From Desulfosporosinus sp. I2 (GTDB lineage: Bacteria; Bacillota; Desulfitobacteriia; Desulfitobacteriales; Desulfitobacteriaceae): a DNA stretch of 36,282 nt. Positions 16,451 through 23,067 of the stretch are shown piece by piece. Below the pieces are notes generated by a model that saw only the letters and a program-made list of their open reading frames with translations, had not been told where the DNA came from and did no database searches. Location of the stretch: the NCBI RefSeq assembly GCF_000960765.1, contig NZ_JYNH01000033.1, forward strand, positions 1-36,282, given 5' to 3'. Within the stretch, counting starts at the first letter, position 1, and every line of letters begins with the position of its first letter. A program made the translations under genes and the position numbers.

Positions 16451-16500
16451 CTATTTTGCTGGTTGATCAATAGTAGCTGGTTCTTCTAAAGGTACAACAG
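16451..16500 (-). pseudogene. 3' remnant of a truncated minus-strand gene
   Basis: On the minus strand this short stretch reads in frame as VVPLEEPATIDQPAK and then TAG (complement of 16451-16453), followed by a hairpin terminator. Its coding frame is lost exactly where the direct repeat begins at 16498. It looks like the end of a foreign gene cut off by recombination. Too short to assign a family. Confidence 0.45.
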
Positions 16501-16549
16501 CGTTAAATCTTACCATAGCAGTGACGACTTCTTTAAGGCTCTTTTTAAT

Positions 16550-16597
16550 GACGAAGATGAGGACGAAGATGAGGACGAAGATGAGGACGAAGATGAG
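16550..16597 (+). repeat. Tandem repeat, 4 x 12 bp (GACGAAGATGAG)
   Basis: Four perfect head-to-tail copies of GACGAAGATGAG; the parent gene at 13014-13025 has one. Each unit encodes Asp-Glu-Asp-Glu, so the change is in frame and typical of replication slippage. Confidence 0.95.
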
Positions 16598-16636
16598 GAC
16601 GAAGACGAAATGGAGCTATAATGAGCAGGGCTTTCG

Positions 16637-16669
16637 GGGCTGTACCTAAACGGGTGCAGCTCTTTTTTT
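16637..16669 (+). terminator. Rho-independent terminator (copy 2)
   Basis: GGGCTGTACC (16637-16646) pairs with the complementary arm ending GGTGCAGCTC at 16662 (two G-U pairs) and is followed by seven T at 16663-16669. Confidence 0.75.
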
Positions 16670-16719
16670 ATCTGGAGGTGGTTACGCCTGGGGCATAGAA
16701 GCATATTCAAATCTGTAGA

Positions 16720-17454
16720 TTGCGAAGGCATTCAGGAAATCGAAGCAAGCGAGGTGGAAATAGCTTGATTTTCCCAATCATTATGATTATGGTGTGCGCT
16801 GCCCTGGGGGGCGGCGCTTTTCTTTTCATCAGGCTGTCGGACAAAAGGAAAAAACAGGTTGCGGCAGCGGACGGCCAGCAAAAGACAGCCAATGAGTTTG
16901 TCAACGTCAAGGACATCAAAGGCAAATATCTCTACACAAGAGACCAGCTTGTCCTCTGTTATCTAAAAATTAACCCCATCACCATCGACCTGTTCAGCAA
17001 GGGCGAAAAACAGCAGTTGATCAAGCAGCTCACAGCGAATATGTCCGGCATACAGCACCCCTTTAAATTTCTTGCCGTATCCCGTCCGGTGGACATTACG
17101 CCCCTGATCTCCGAGCTGTCGGCGGCGCTTGCCACCTCCGACCCCAAGCAAAAAGAACTTCTCAAACAGGAAATCCTGGAGATGACCACCTTTGCCCTGT
17201 CCGGCGAGGTGGTGGAGCGCCAGTTTTACATCGTTCTCTGGGAAAAAGCCGACGAGGGCGCCGAAAAGGAGTTGCTGGTGAAGGCAAAGGATTTTGCGGG
17301 AAACCTCGACGACTGCGGGATTGGCAGCGAAATCCTGGAACAGCAGAATATTGTACGGCTCTGCAACCTCATCAACAACCCCGCCTACATGCACTTGGAG
17401 GACACGGACTTTACGCCTTCCATTCCCATTTTACGCGGAGGTGTTGTATTTTGA
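16720..17454 (+). CDS. Membrane-anchored transfer protein preceding VirB4
   Basis: A 244-residue protein from TTG 16720, or 229 residues from TTG 16765, which has GAGGTGG at 16751-16757. One N-terminal membrane segment (IFPIIMIMVCAALGGGAFLFI) is followed by a cytoplasmic or extracytoplasmic domain that repeatedly mentions Asp/Lys-rich helices. It overlaps the VirB4-like gene by 4 nt. In Firmicutes conjugative elements an anchored protein of this size often precedes the VirB4 ATPase; the domain may resemble the N-terminal part of VirB4-associated factors. No motif gives a specific function. Confidence 0.6.
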   Translation: MRRHSGNRSKRGGNSLIFPIIMIMVCAALGGGAFLFIRLSDKRKKQVAAADGQQKTANEFVNVKDIKGKYLYTRDQLVLCYLKINPITIDLFSKGEKQQLIKQLTANMSGIQHPFKFLAVSRPVDITPLISELSAALATSDPKQKELLKQEILEMTTFALSGEVVERQFYIVLWEKADEGAEKELLVKAKDFAGNLDDCGIGSEILEQQNIVRLCNLINNPAYMHLEDTDFTPSIPILRGGVVF

Positions 17455-19292
17455 TAGGAATCTCAAGAAAAAAGACCGAGTTTGTACCGGTTAATGAGGC
17501 CCTGTTAAACGTCATTTCTCCGATGGGGCTTGAAATCAAGAGAAATAGCCTGGTGATCGGTGAAAACACAGGAAAGATTTACGGCGTTGTTCGCTATCCG
17601 CAAAAGGTGGATACGGGTTGGCTGAGTAAAATCACCAACATACCGGGTACCCTTGTTTCCATCGGCATCCAGCCGGTGGACAACAGTGCTTTGATTTCAG
17701 CCATATCCAAGAGCATTATTCAAAACCGGGCTACCGCCGACGGTGCCAAGGACCCTCTTACCAGGCAGAGAAGCGAAAAAGCCGCGGAGGACGGAGAGCG
17801 GATCATGCTTCAGATCGACCAAAACGGCGAAACCGTGGCCTTGATGAGCCTTGTCATCATGCCAGTGGCCCATGACGAAAAAAGCTTTGTCAAGGGGTGC
17901 CGAAGGGTGGAGAGTGTCGTCAACGTGATGAAATGCAAGGTCAGAACCCTTGCCAACCTGCAAACAGAGGGCTTGCAGAGCATTTCCCCCACCTATCCCT
18001 CCAATCCGGTTGTGGAGAGCATTGTACAGAGGATTATCCCCATGAGCACCTTTGTGGGCGGCTTTCCGTTTGCGTCCAGCGGCTTTAATGACGGCACCGG
18101 GTACTATTTTGCGAAGGACAACAACGGCGGATTGATCATAGTAGACACCTGGAAGCGCGGCAATGACCGCACCAATTCCAATATGGTCATCATGGGTGTT
18201 GCCGGTGTGGGTAAGTCCACCGCCGTCAAGCATATTGCCCTGGCCGAATACATGAAAGGCACCAAGCTGATTTTCATCGACCCCGAATCGGAATACCGGG
18301 ACCTGTGCCTGAATTTGAATGGCGACTGGATTAACGCGGGAGGCGGTGCCAACGGCAAAATCAATCCTCTGCAAATCCGGCCAGCGCCGAGGGACAGCGA
18401 GGATGAGCCGGACGAAAAGGGCGGTAAGCTGTATCGGGACGAGGGCAACGGTATGTCGGACATGGCGCTCCACGTTAAGAATCTGGAGATCTTCTTCAAT
18501 CTCTACCTGCCCAGCCTCACGGACATGCAGAAGGCCATCCTGAAACAGAGCGTCATCGAGCTTTACAACCGCTTCGGCATCTATTGGAACACGGATATCA
18601 CCACTCTGTCCAACACACAGTTTCCCACCTTCAGCGATCTGCACAAGCTGATTTCCGAAAAAGCGGAGAAGGACAGCAACAATCCCGTCTATCGTGACCT
18701 GGCCTTGTTGCTCTATGATGTAGCCAACGGCAGCGACAGCTTTTTATGGAACGGCCACACCGCCGTTGAAACCCATTCCCGCTGCATTTGTTTGGACACC
18801 CATTCCTTGCAAAACACCAGCGAAAACATCAAAAGGACGCAATACTTTAACCTGTTGACCTGGTGCTGGGAGCAGATGTCCAAAGACAGGACCGAGCGTG
18901 TATTGCTCATTTGCGATGAAGCCTACCTGATGATCGACCCCCAGGTGCCGCAGAGCCTTGTGTTTTTGCGCAATGTGGAAAAACGGGCAAGAAAATATGA
19001 AGCAGGACTAATCATCATCTCCCACAGCGTCGTGGATTTTCTTTCCCCTGAAATCAAGATGTATGGGCAGGCCCTGCTGGACATCCCCTGTATCAAAATC
19101 ATTATGGGTACGGACGGAAAGAATTTGCAGGAAACAAAGGAGCTTTACAATCTTACCGAAGCGGAGGAAGAATTGCTGGAAAGCAAGAAACGAGGCTACG
19201 CCTTATTTGTGATCGGTTCCAAGCGTCTGCACGTCAATTTTGAGATACCTGAATACAAGTTTGACTATATGGGTAAGGCTGGAGGAAGATAA
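17451..19292 (+). CDS. virB4: VirB4/TraC-type conjugation ATPase
   Basis: A 613-residue AAA+/HerA-FtsK-superfamily ATPase of type IV secretion. The N-terminal domain (about 1-200) precedes a Walker A GVAGVGKST at about 249-257. The family signature FIDPESEYRDL lies near 275 and Walker B VLLICDEAYLMI near 483-494. It powers assembly or substrate transfer through the channel formed with the VirB6-like and PrgI-like proteins. TTG 17451 overlaps the previous stop (TTGA). Length is close to the usual for Gram-positive VirB4/TcpF-type proteins. Downstream is a bidirectional terminator. Confidence 0.93.
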   Translation: MIGISRKKTEFVPVNEALLNVISPMGLEIKRNSLVIGENTGKIYGVVRYPQKVDTGWLSKITNIPGTLVSIGIQPVDNSALISAISKSIIQNRATADGAKDPLTRQRSEKAAEDGERIMLQIDQNGETVALMSLVIMPVAHDEKSFVKGCRRVESVVNVMKCKVRTLANLQTEGLQSISPTYPSNPVVESIVQRIIPMSTFVGGFPFASSGFNDGTGYYFAKDNNGGLIIVDTWKRGNDRTNSNMVIMGVAGVGKSTAVKHIALAEYMKGTKLIFIDPESEYRDLCLNLNGDWINAGGGANGKINPLQIRPAPRDSEDEPDEKGGKLYRDEGNGMSDMALHVKNLEIFFNLYLPSLTDMQKAILKQSVIELYNRFGIYWNTDITTLSNTQFPTFSDLHKLISEKAEKDSNNPVYRDLALLLYDVANGSDSFLWNGHTAVETHSRCICLDTHSLQNTSENIKRTQYFNLLTWCWEQMSKDRTERVLLICDEAYLMIDPQVPQSLVFLRNVEKRARKYEAGLIIISHSVVDFLSPEIKMYGQALLDIPCIKIIMGTDGKNLQETKELYNLTEAEEELLESKKRGYALFVIGSKRLHVNFEIPEYKFDYMGKAGGR

Positions 19293-19298
19293 AAAAAG

Positions 19299-19327
19299 AA
19301 GCAGGCTGTATCTCATGCAGCCTGCTT
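19299..19327. terminator. Bidirectional rho-independent terminator
   Basis: AAGCAGGCTG (19299-19308) and CAGCCTGCTT (19318-19327) form a perfect 10-bp stem with a 9-nt loop. The plus-strand side has a short T-tract; the minus-strand side is followed by TTCTTTTTTT. It therefore ends both the VirB4 transcript and the convergent XRE gene. Confidence 0.9.
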
Positions 19328-19330
19328 TTC

Positions 19331-19642
19331 TCACTTTGTCTTTAAGTCCTTAATAATAGCCAGAAGATGCTCCAATTGGCCATCGTTTAGCTTCTTTAAC
19401 TCATCAATTAAGTCATTTAATTTTGTCGGAAAGCTTACTTCGTCATCAAAGAAATCCTTTGGAGGGACATTCAGATATTCGCAGATATAAAAAAATCCTG
19501 TCATGGACGGCAACGACTTTTTGTTCTCAATTTTATTGATATAGCTTTCGCTTTGACCTAAAGACAGGCTCATATCCCTTGCGGAAACCCCTTTTTGTGT
19601 GCGGAGCCTAGTTAATCTTTCGTAAAACAAATCCTCATACAT
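19331..19642 (-). CDS. XRE-family transcriptional regulator
   Basis: A 103-residue protein with an N-terminal helix-turn-helix (about residues 6-60; RLRTQKGVSARDMSLSLGQSESYINKIEN) and a C-terminal Leu-rich helix that may dimerise. It is a probable repressor of the conjugative element. Start ATG (19640-19642) lies opposite a strong divergent promoter. Both promoters share nearly the same -10 sequence, which may be its operator, allowing it to control itself and the gene at 19803. Confidence 0.88.
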   Translation of the reverse strand: MYEDLFYERLTRLRTQKGVSARDMSLSLGQSESYINKIENKKSLPSMTGFFYICEYLNVPPKDFFDDEVSFPTKLNDLIDELKKLNDGQLEHLLAIIKDLKTK

Positions 19643-19688
19643 TACAATTCACCACCTTGTATATATGATTATAGACAATACATCGGTT

Positions 19689-19748
19689 CATTATACGGAA
19701 TTACAGCATATGTTTCTATTGACATAGAGAAATGTATTCCATATAATG
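19689..19748. promoter_or_regulatory. Divergent promoters with inverted operator-like repeats
   Basis: Plus strand: TTGACA (19719-19724), 17 nt, TATAAT (19742-19747), a perfect consensus promoter for the gene at 19803. Minus strand: a TATAAT (complement of 19690-19695) with a weaker TAGAAA -35, facing the XRE gene. The two -10 elements lie in an inverted repeat, CATTATACGGAATTAC (19689-19704) against GTATTCCATATAATG (19734-19748), which nearly match after inversion. Confidence 0.75.
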
Positions 19749-19802
19749 TAAGAAAATATATGCCTTAATTCCTTATTATTATGAGAAAGGTGGTTGCATG
19801 AA

Positions 19803-20360
19803 ATGACGTTGCTATTTAAAGAAGCCAATATAAGGCCTGCCTGCTGCTTTGCGGGACCCCGCCCTCAAAGCCTTCCCATTGGGTTTGACGAAGAAAACGC
19901 CGGTTGCCTGCGGTTGAAGCAGGTACTGAAGGAACAGGCGGTCTATTTGATTGAAGCTTTGGGAGTTACCAATTTCATCAGCGGTGTTGATTTAGGTGTA
20001 GGCCAGTTTGCCGCAGAAATCGTCCTTAACCTCAAAAGAGACTATCCTGAAATTACCCTGGAGTGCGTTATTCCCTGTGAGGATCAGGCGGCAAAATGGA
20101 CGATAGCGCAGCGTGACAGGTACTTTTCTATTGTGGAACGATGCGATAAGGAAACCCTTTTGCAGCGTCATTACACTAAGGATTGCATCAAAAAGAAAAA
20201 GGAATATATGGTCAAGCAAAGTAATTATGTGCTTGCGGTATGGAACGGCAAGCCCGGCGGCGCGGGCAACATCCTTTCTTTTGCCCGCACCTTGGGAAAG
20301 ACTGTGATTTTGATTGACCCCAATACCTTTGAAGTGCGAACTGATTCTAATAAACACTAG
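19803..20360 (+). CDS. SLOG/DUF1273-like (YpsA-type) protein
   Basis: A 185-residue protein of the SLOG (DprA/LOG-like Rossmann) type, resembling YpsA/DUF1273. It begins with an AGPRPQSLP motif like the TGxRP signature and has GVDLGVGQFAAEIVLNLK, YPEITLECVIPCEDQAAKW, and later VLAVWNGKPGGAGNILSFARTLGKTVILIDP. SLOG proteins bind nucleotides or nucleotide-derived ligands; on mobile elements they may sense or process signalling nucleotides. ATG 19803 has AAGGTGG at 19787-19793, 9 nt upstream; the in-frame TTG 19794 is too close. Driven by the consensus promoter at 19719-19747 and probably repressed by the XRE protein. Strong terminator after it. Confidence 0.82.
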   Translation: MTLLFKEANIRPACCFAGPRPQSLPIGFDEENAGCLRLKQVLKEQAVYLIEALGVTNFISGVDLGVGQFAAEIVLNLKRDYPEITLECVIPCEDQAAKWTIAQRDRYFSIVERCDKETLLQRHYTKDCIKKKKEYMVKQSNYVLAVWNGKPGGAGNILSFARTLGKTVILIDPNTFEVRTDSNKH

Positions 20361-20381
20361 CGACACAGCCCAATGAACCGT

Positions 20382-20412
20382 AAAGGCGCTCCTACTGACA
20401 GGAGCGCCTTTT
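20382..20412 (+). terminator. Strong rho-independent terminator
   Basis: AAAGGCGCTCCT (20382-20393) pairs with AGGAGCGCCTTT (20400-20411) in a 12-bp stem with a 6-nt loop and a short T run. It lies 21 nt after the SLOG gene stop. Confidence 0.9.
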
Positions 20413-20433
20413 AAATGGAGGTGATTTGATTTT

Positions 20434-21252
20434 ATGGCAATTGATCCAGCAACGGCAAAGCTTCTTGTACAGGCGGCCTTAAAGCTTGCATCTGATGAGG
20501 AAGCAAGAAAAAGGCTGCTGATTATTATTCTTACACCCTTGCTGTGTGTAGTTCTTATCCTGACGGCCTTCGTTTATATCCTTACTCACCCGCTGGAATT
20601 TTTGGGTGAGTTTTTCGATAGCCGGGCCATTACCGAGGTAGAGCGGCTGCAAAACGACTACGGGATGTACCAATACCTTGCGGCAACGAATTATGAAAGC
20701 GGCGTAACATCCTATGAGGGAGTGATCTTTACCGATGGAGCCACGCCGGTGGTGTACTACAACCAGAGAGATGAACGGTTCAGAGACAAGTCTTACGGGA
20801 CAGACAACATCGGCGGGTATGGCTGCGGTCCCACCGCAATGGCTATGGTAGTATCCAGCCTGACGGGTAAAACGGTTGATCCTGTGGAAATGGCAGAATG
20901 GTCTTATGATAACGAGTATTGGGCTCCCGGCGGCGGTTCCTATCATTCCCTTATTCCGGGCGCAGCGAAGGCCTTCGGCTTACAGGTAGAAGGCTGCCAG
21001 GCAAAAGAACCGCAAAAAATCATTGATGCCCTGTCCTCCGGTAAGCTGGTGGTTGCCCTTATGAGCAAGGGGCATTTTACATCCAGCGGGCATTTCATCG
21101 TACTCAGGGGCGTGACCGCCGGGGGAAAAATCCTGGTGGCCGACCCGGCCAGCAAAAAACGAAGCGAACAGGCGTGGGATTTATCTATCATACTGAACGA
21201 AGCCCATAAAAGCGCCGGAGCGGGCGGCCCATTCTGGATTATATCACAATAA
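20434..21252 (+). CDS. Membrane-anchored C39-like cysteine peptidase
   Basis: A 272-residue protein with an N-terminal helix, one membrane segment (about residues 29-51) and an extracellular peptidase C39-like domain. The catalytic Cys lies in GYGCGPTAMAM (about 131), the His in SGHFIVLRGV (about 220), and a following Asp in VADPAS. In conjugative elements such peptidases may cut peptidoglycan cross-links or process a pilin or leader peptide. No NlpC/P60 or lytic transglycosylase domain is present in this window, so this may be the local wall-opening enzyme. ATG 20434 has GGAGGTGA upstream. Confidence 0.85.
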   Translation: MAIDPATAKLLVQAALKLASDEEARKRLLIIILTPLLCVVLILTAFVYILTHPLEFLGEFFDSRAITEVERLQNDYGMYQYLAATNYESGVTSYEGVIFTDGATPVVYYNQRDERFRDKSYGTDNIGGYGCGPTAMAMVVSSLTGKTVDPVEMAEWSYDNEYWAPGGGSYHSLIPGAAKAFGLQVEGCQAKEPQKIIDALSSGKLVVALMSKGHFTSSGHFIVLRGVTAGGKILVADPASKKRSEQAWDLSIILNEAHKSAGAGGPFWIISQ

Positions 21253-21296
21253 AAAGCCCTTTATTTTGAGTGAGCATTATAGAGCGGAGGTAGAAC

Positions 21297-21446
21297 ATGA
21301 ATAACCGCAAAAAACTGATTGAACTGTTTATCTATGTACTGATTGTGGTGATCGGGATCATCCTGCTCCTTACTGCAAATCTCAAAGAGCGGGAAAACAA
21401 GCCCTATGACGGAGGTGTTAGCGTTGCTGCTGTATCTTTCAAGTAA
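21297..21446 (+). CDS. Small single-pass membrane protein (49 aa)
   Basis: A 49-residue protein with a basic N-terminus (MNNRKKL), a membrane segment (about residues 8-27) and a short charged tail. GCGGAGG lies 6-7 nt before ATG 21297. It overlaps the start of the CpaE-like gene in another frame. Small anchor proteins are common in these operons; no family recognised. Confidence 0.6.
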   Translation: MNNRKKLIELFIYVLIVVIGIILLLTANLKERENKPYDGGVSVAAVSFK

Positions 21447-22473
21447 TGGGAAAAGCGGACTGACAGACTTTATGGAGGGGCAGGAGCTTGTGATAAAGAA
21501 GCTCATCGGCAGGTTTTCCTTGAAGCTTTTTGCCGCAAAGGACATGCGGAATTATATAGGCTGCAAGTATTTCCTTGTGGATGTTTCCTGTATAGAGGAA
21601 CAGCTTGATGATTTCATCGTTGCCCTCCAATCCATGCAAATGATGCTCAATGTGAGAATCATCCCCATCCTGTCGGATATGGCAAATGCAGACGCCTATA
21701 TCGGCAGGCTGGTGGATATCGGCGTAACAGATATTGTGACCGCCGACAGCATGGACGGTATTAGGGATGAGCTTGCCGAGTGTCTCTCGGAGGATGGTAT
21801 GCAAAGGTATAAGCGGCCACCGGAAAACTTTAAGAAGGATACCGCCTTTGCAGAAGCCCCGAAGCCGAAAGAGATAGTCAAATACAAGTGGAACAGCCGA
21901 AATGTGAAGATTGCCATTGCCGGTACACAGCGGCGCAGCGGTGTTACCGTCACCGCCTTTAACCTGGCGGCCTGGCTCATTGCGCGGGGGGCTTCCGCCT
22001 GCTATGTGGAGACCAACACCAACCGGCATTTGAACTGGATCGTCAATATTTATGACGCGGAAAAAGACGGAGAAGCCTATCCTGTCGGCGGTATCGACTG
22101 CTATTTTACCAATGAGCTGGATAAGGACTACAACTTTATCATCTACGACTGCGGGGAAATCAAAGAACCACCCACGATATTCAGGGAGGCGGACATCCGT
22201 CTGCTCTGCGGAAGCATACTGCCCCATGAGGCAAAAGAATACCTGCAAGTGTTAAATCCTTGCAAGGATATGGAGATCCATAAATTAGGTTTGTGTGTGC
22301 CGAAGCCTTTGCAGGAATTTTGCAGAGAATCGTTAAACAAGGATATTCTGATAGCAGAATCCTCCCATGACCTGTTTGAAAACAATATTAACGGACATAT
22401 CTATCTGCCGATGGTGGAGCGGTATACTGAATGGCACCAAGTTACTGCTCATCCCCCCGCTGTTCGAGCATAA
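21424..22473 (+). CDS. CpaE-like P-loop protein with degenerate Walker A
   Basis: A 349-residue protein (ATG 21406 would add six residues; TTG 21424 has GGAGGTG at 21411-21417). Residues 1-125 resemble a CpaE N-terminal domain, including IIPILSDM and GVTDIVTADS. The C-terminal part is MinD/ParA-like (VKIAIAGTQRRSGVTVTAFNLAAWLIA, later FIIYDCGEIKEPP). The P-loop is GTQRRSGVT and lacks the usual Lys before Ser/Thr, so ATP hydrolysis is doubtful. It is the second CpaE-like protein of the element; the first (5189) has an intact P-loop. It may be a regulatory or scaffold partner. Confidence 0.75.
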   Translation: MLLYLSSNGKSGLTDFMEGQELVIKKLIGRFSLKLFAAKDMRNYIGCKYFLVDVSCIEEQLDDFIVALQSMQMMLNVRIIPILSDMANADAYIGRLVDIGVTDIVTADSMDGIRDELAECLSEDGMQRYKRPPENFKKDTAFAEAPKPKEIVKYKWNSRNVKIAIAGTQRRSGVTVTAFNLAAWLIARGASACYVETNTNRHLNWIVNIYDAEKDGEAYPVGGIDCYFTNELDKDYNFIIYDCGEIKEPPTIFREADIRLLCGSILPHEAKEYLQVLNPCKDMEIHKLGLCVPKPLQEFCRESLNKDILIAESSHDLFENNINGHIYLPMVERYTEWHQVTAHPPAVRA

Positions 22474-22540
22474 AGGGTTCACGATTTCGGGATCTACAGG
22501 AATAGGAACCACCGCTGCGCACAGACTAAGGAGGGGTGAA

Positions 22541-22792
22541 ATGGGATACTTTTCATCACTTTATGCATCAGAGCTTCCACATCGAGCTGTTGCTGTTTAT
22601 ATGTACTTGCATGATCGGGCTGACAAGGACGGTAAGTGTTATCCGGCGATTGGTACCATCGCCAAGGAACTGAAGCTGTCACGAAGCACCGTAAAAAGAG
22701 CCATCGTAGACCTTGAAAAGACGGGAAATCTTCGCAAGGAAAATAGATGGCGGGAAAACGGCGGCAAAAGCAGTAACGTGTATTTTGTGTAA
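22541..22792 (+). CDS. Small winged-helix DNA-binding protein
   Basis: An 83-residue protein with a winged helix-turn-helix: HRAVAVYMYLHDRADKDGKC, IGTIAKELKLSRSTVKRAIVDLEKTG, and a wing ending in SSNVYFV. This is the helix-turn-helix type found at the N-terminus of replication-initiation and transfer regulators. AGGAGGGG at 22529-22536 sets the start at ATG 22541. It is the last recognisable gene of the element before the insertion sequence. The broken gene at 3611 is of similar size and type. Confidence 0.8.
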   Translation: MGYFSSLYASELPHRAVAVYMYLHDRADKDGKCYPAIGTIAKELKLSRSTVKRAIVDLEKTGNLRKENRWRENGGKSSNVYFV

Positions 22793-22883
22793 GCTCTGAA
22801 AATACTTACTTTTAGTAGCATCTCGGAAAGGCAATAACTGACTCTGGGTATTATGGAAGCACCATCCAATTAGCGTTCTTTGA

Positions 22884-22909
22884 CAACTTCACATAGCTAA
22901 GATAAGCAA
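22884..22909 (+). repeat. Left terminal inverted repeat of the IS
   Basis: Starts CAACTTCACATAGCTAAGAT and matches the complement of 24615-24640 except at two positions. Confidence 0.88.
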
Positions 22910-23067
22910 AAGAAGAAGCTCCCCTTTCTCAAAAAGGCAATAGGAAAGAAGCCGGTGTTCCAAGTCGATTTTTAAACCCGGCGAGGCACAGGGGGTATTC
23001 ATTTAAGCCTGATGTTAAGCTGCTTTTGAAATGTTCAGGAGGCCTATGTCAGAAAGAATAGAAGACT

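Larger units (their letters stand above)
16498..16670 (+). repeat. Direct repeat copy 2 (3' fragment of DUF3846 gene plus terminator)
   Basis: Near-identical to 12962-13098 but 36 bp longer owing to three extra copies of a 12-bp unit. It encodes only the last residues of the DUF3846-like protein and lacks the rest of the gene, so it is a non-functional fragment. Downstream the conjugative-element genes resume. Confidence 0.92.

Noticed and set aside
16550-16597. CRISPR-like repeat array
   Set aside because: The 12-bp units are directly adjacent without spacers, encode Asp/Glu and no cas gene is present.
16510-16731. Minus-strand frame encoding a long Ser run
   Set aside because: It is the antisense reading of the Asp/Glu tandem repeat and has no start signal.
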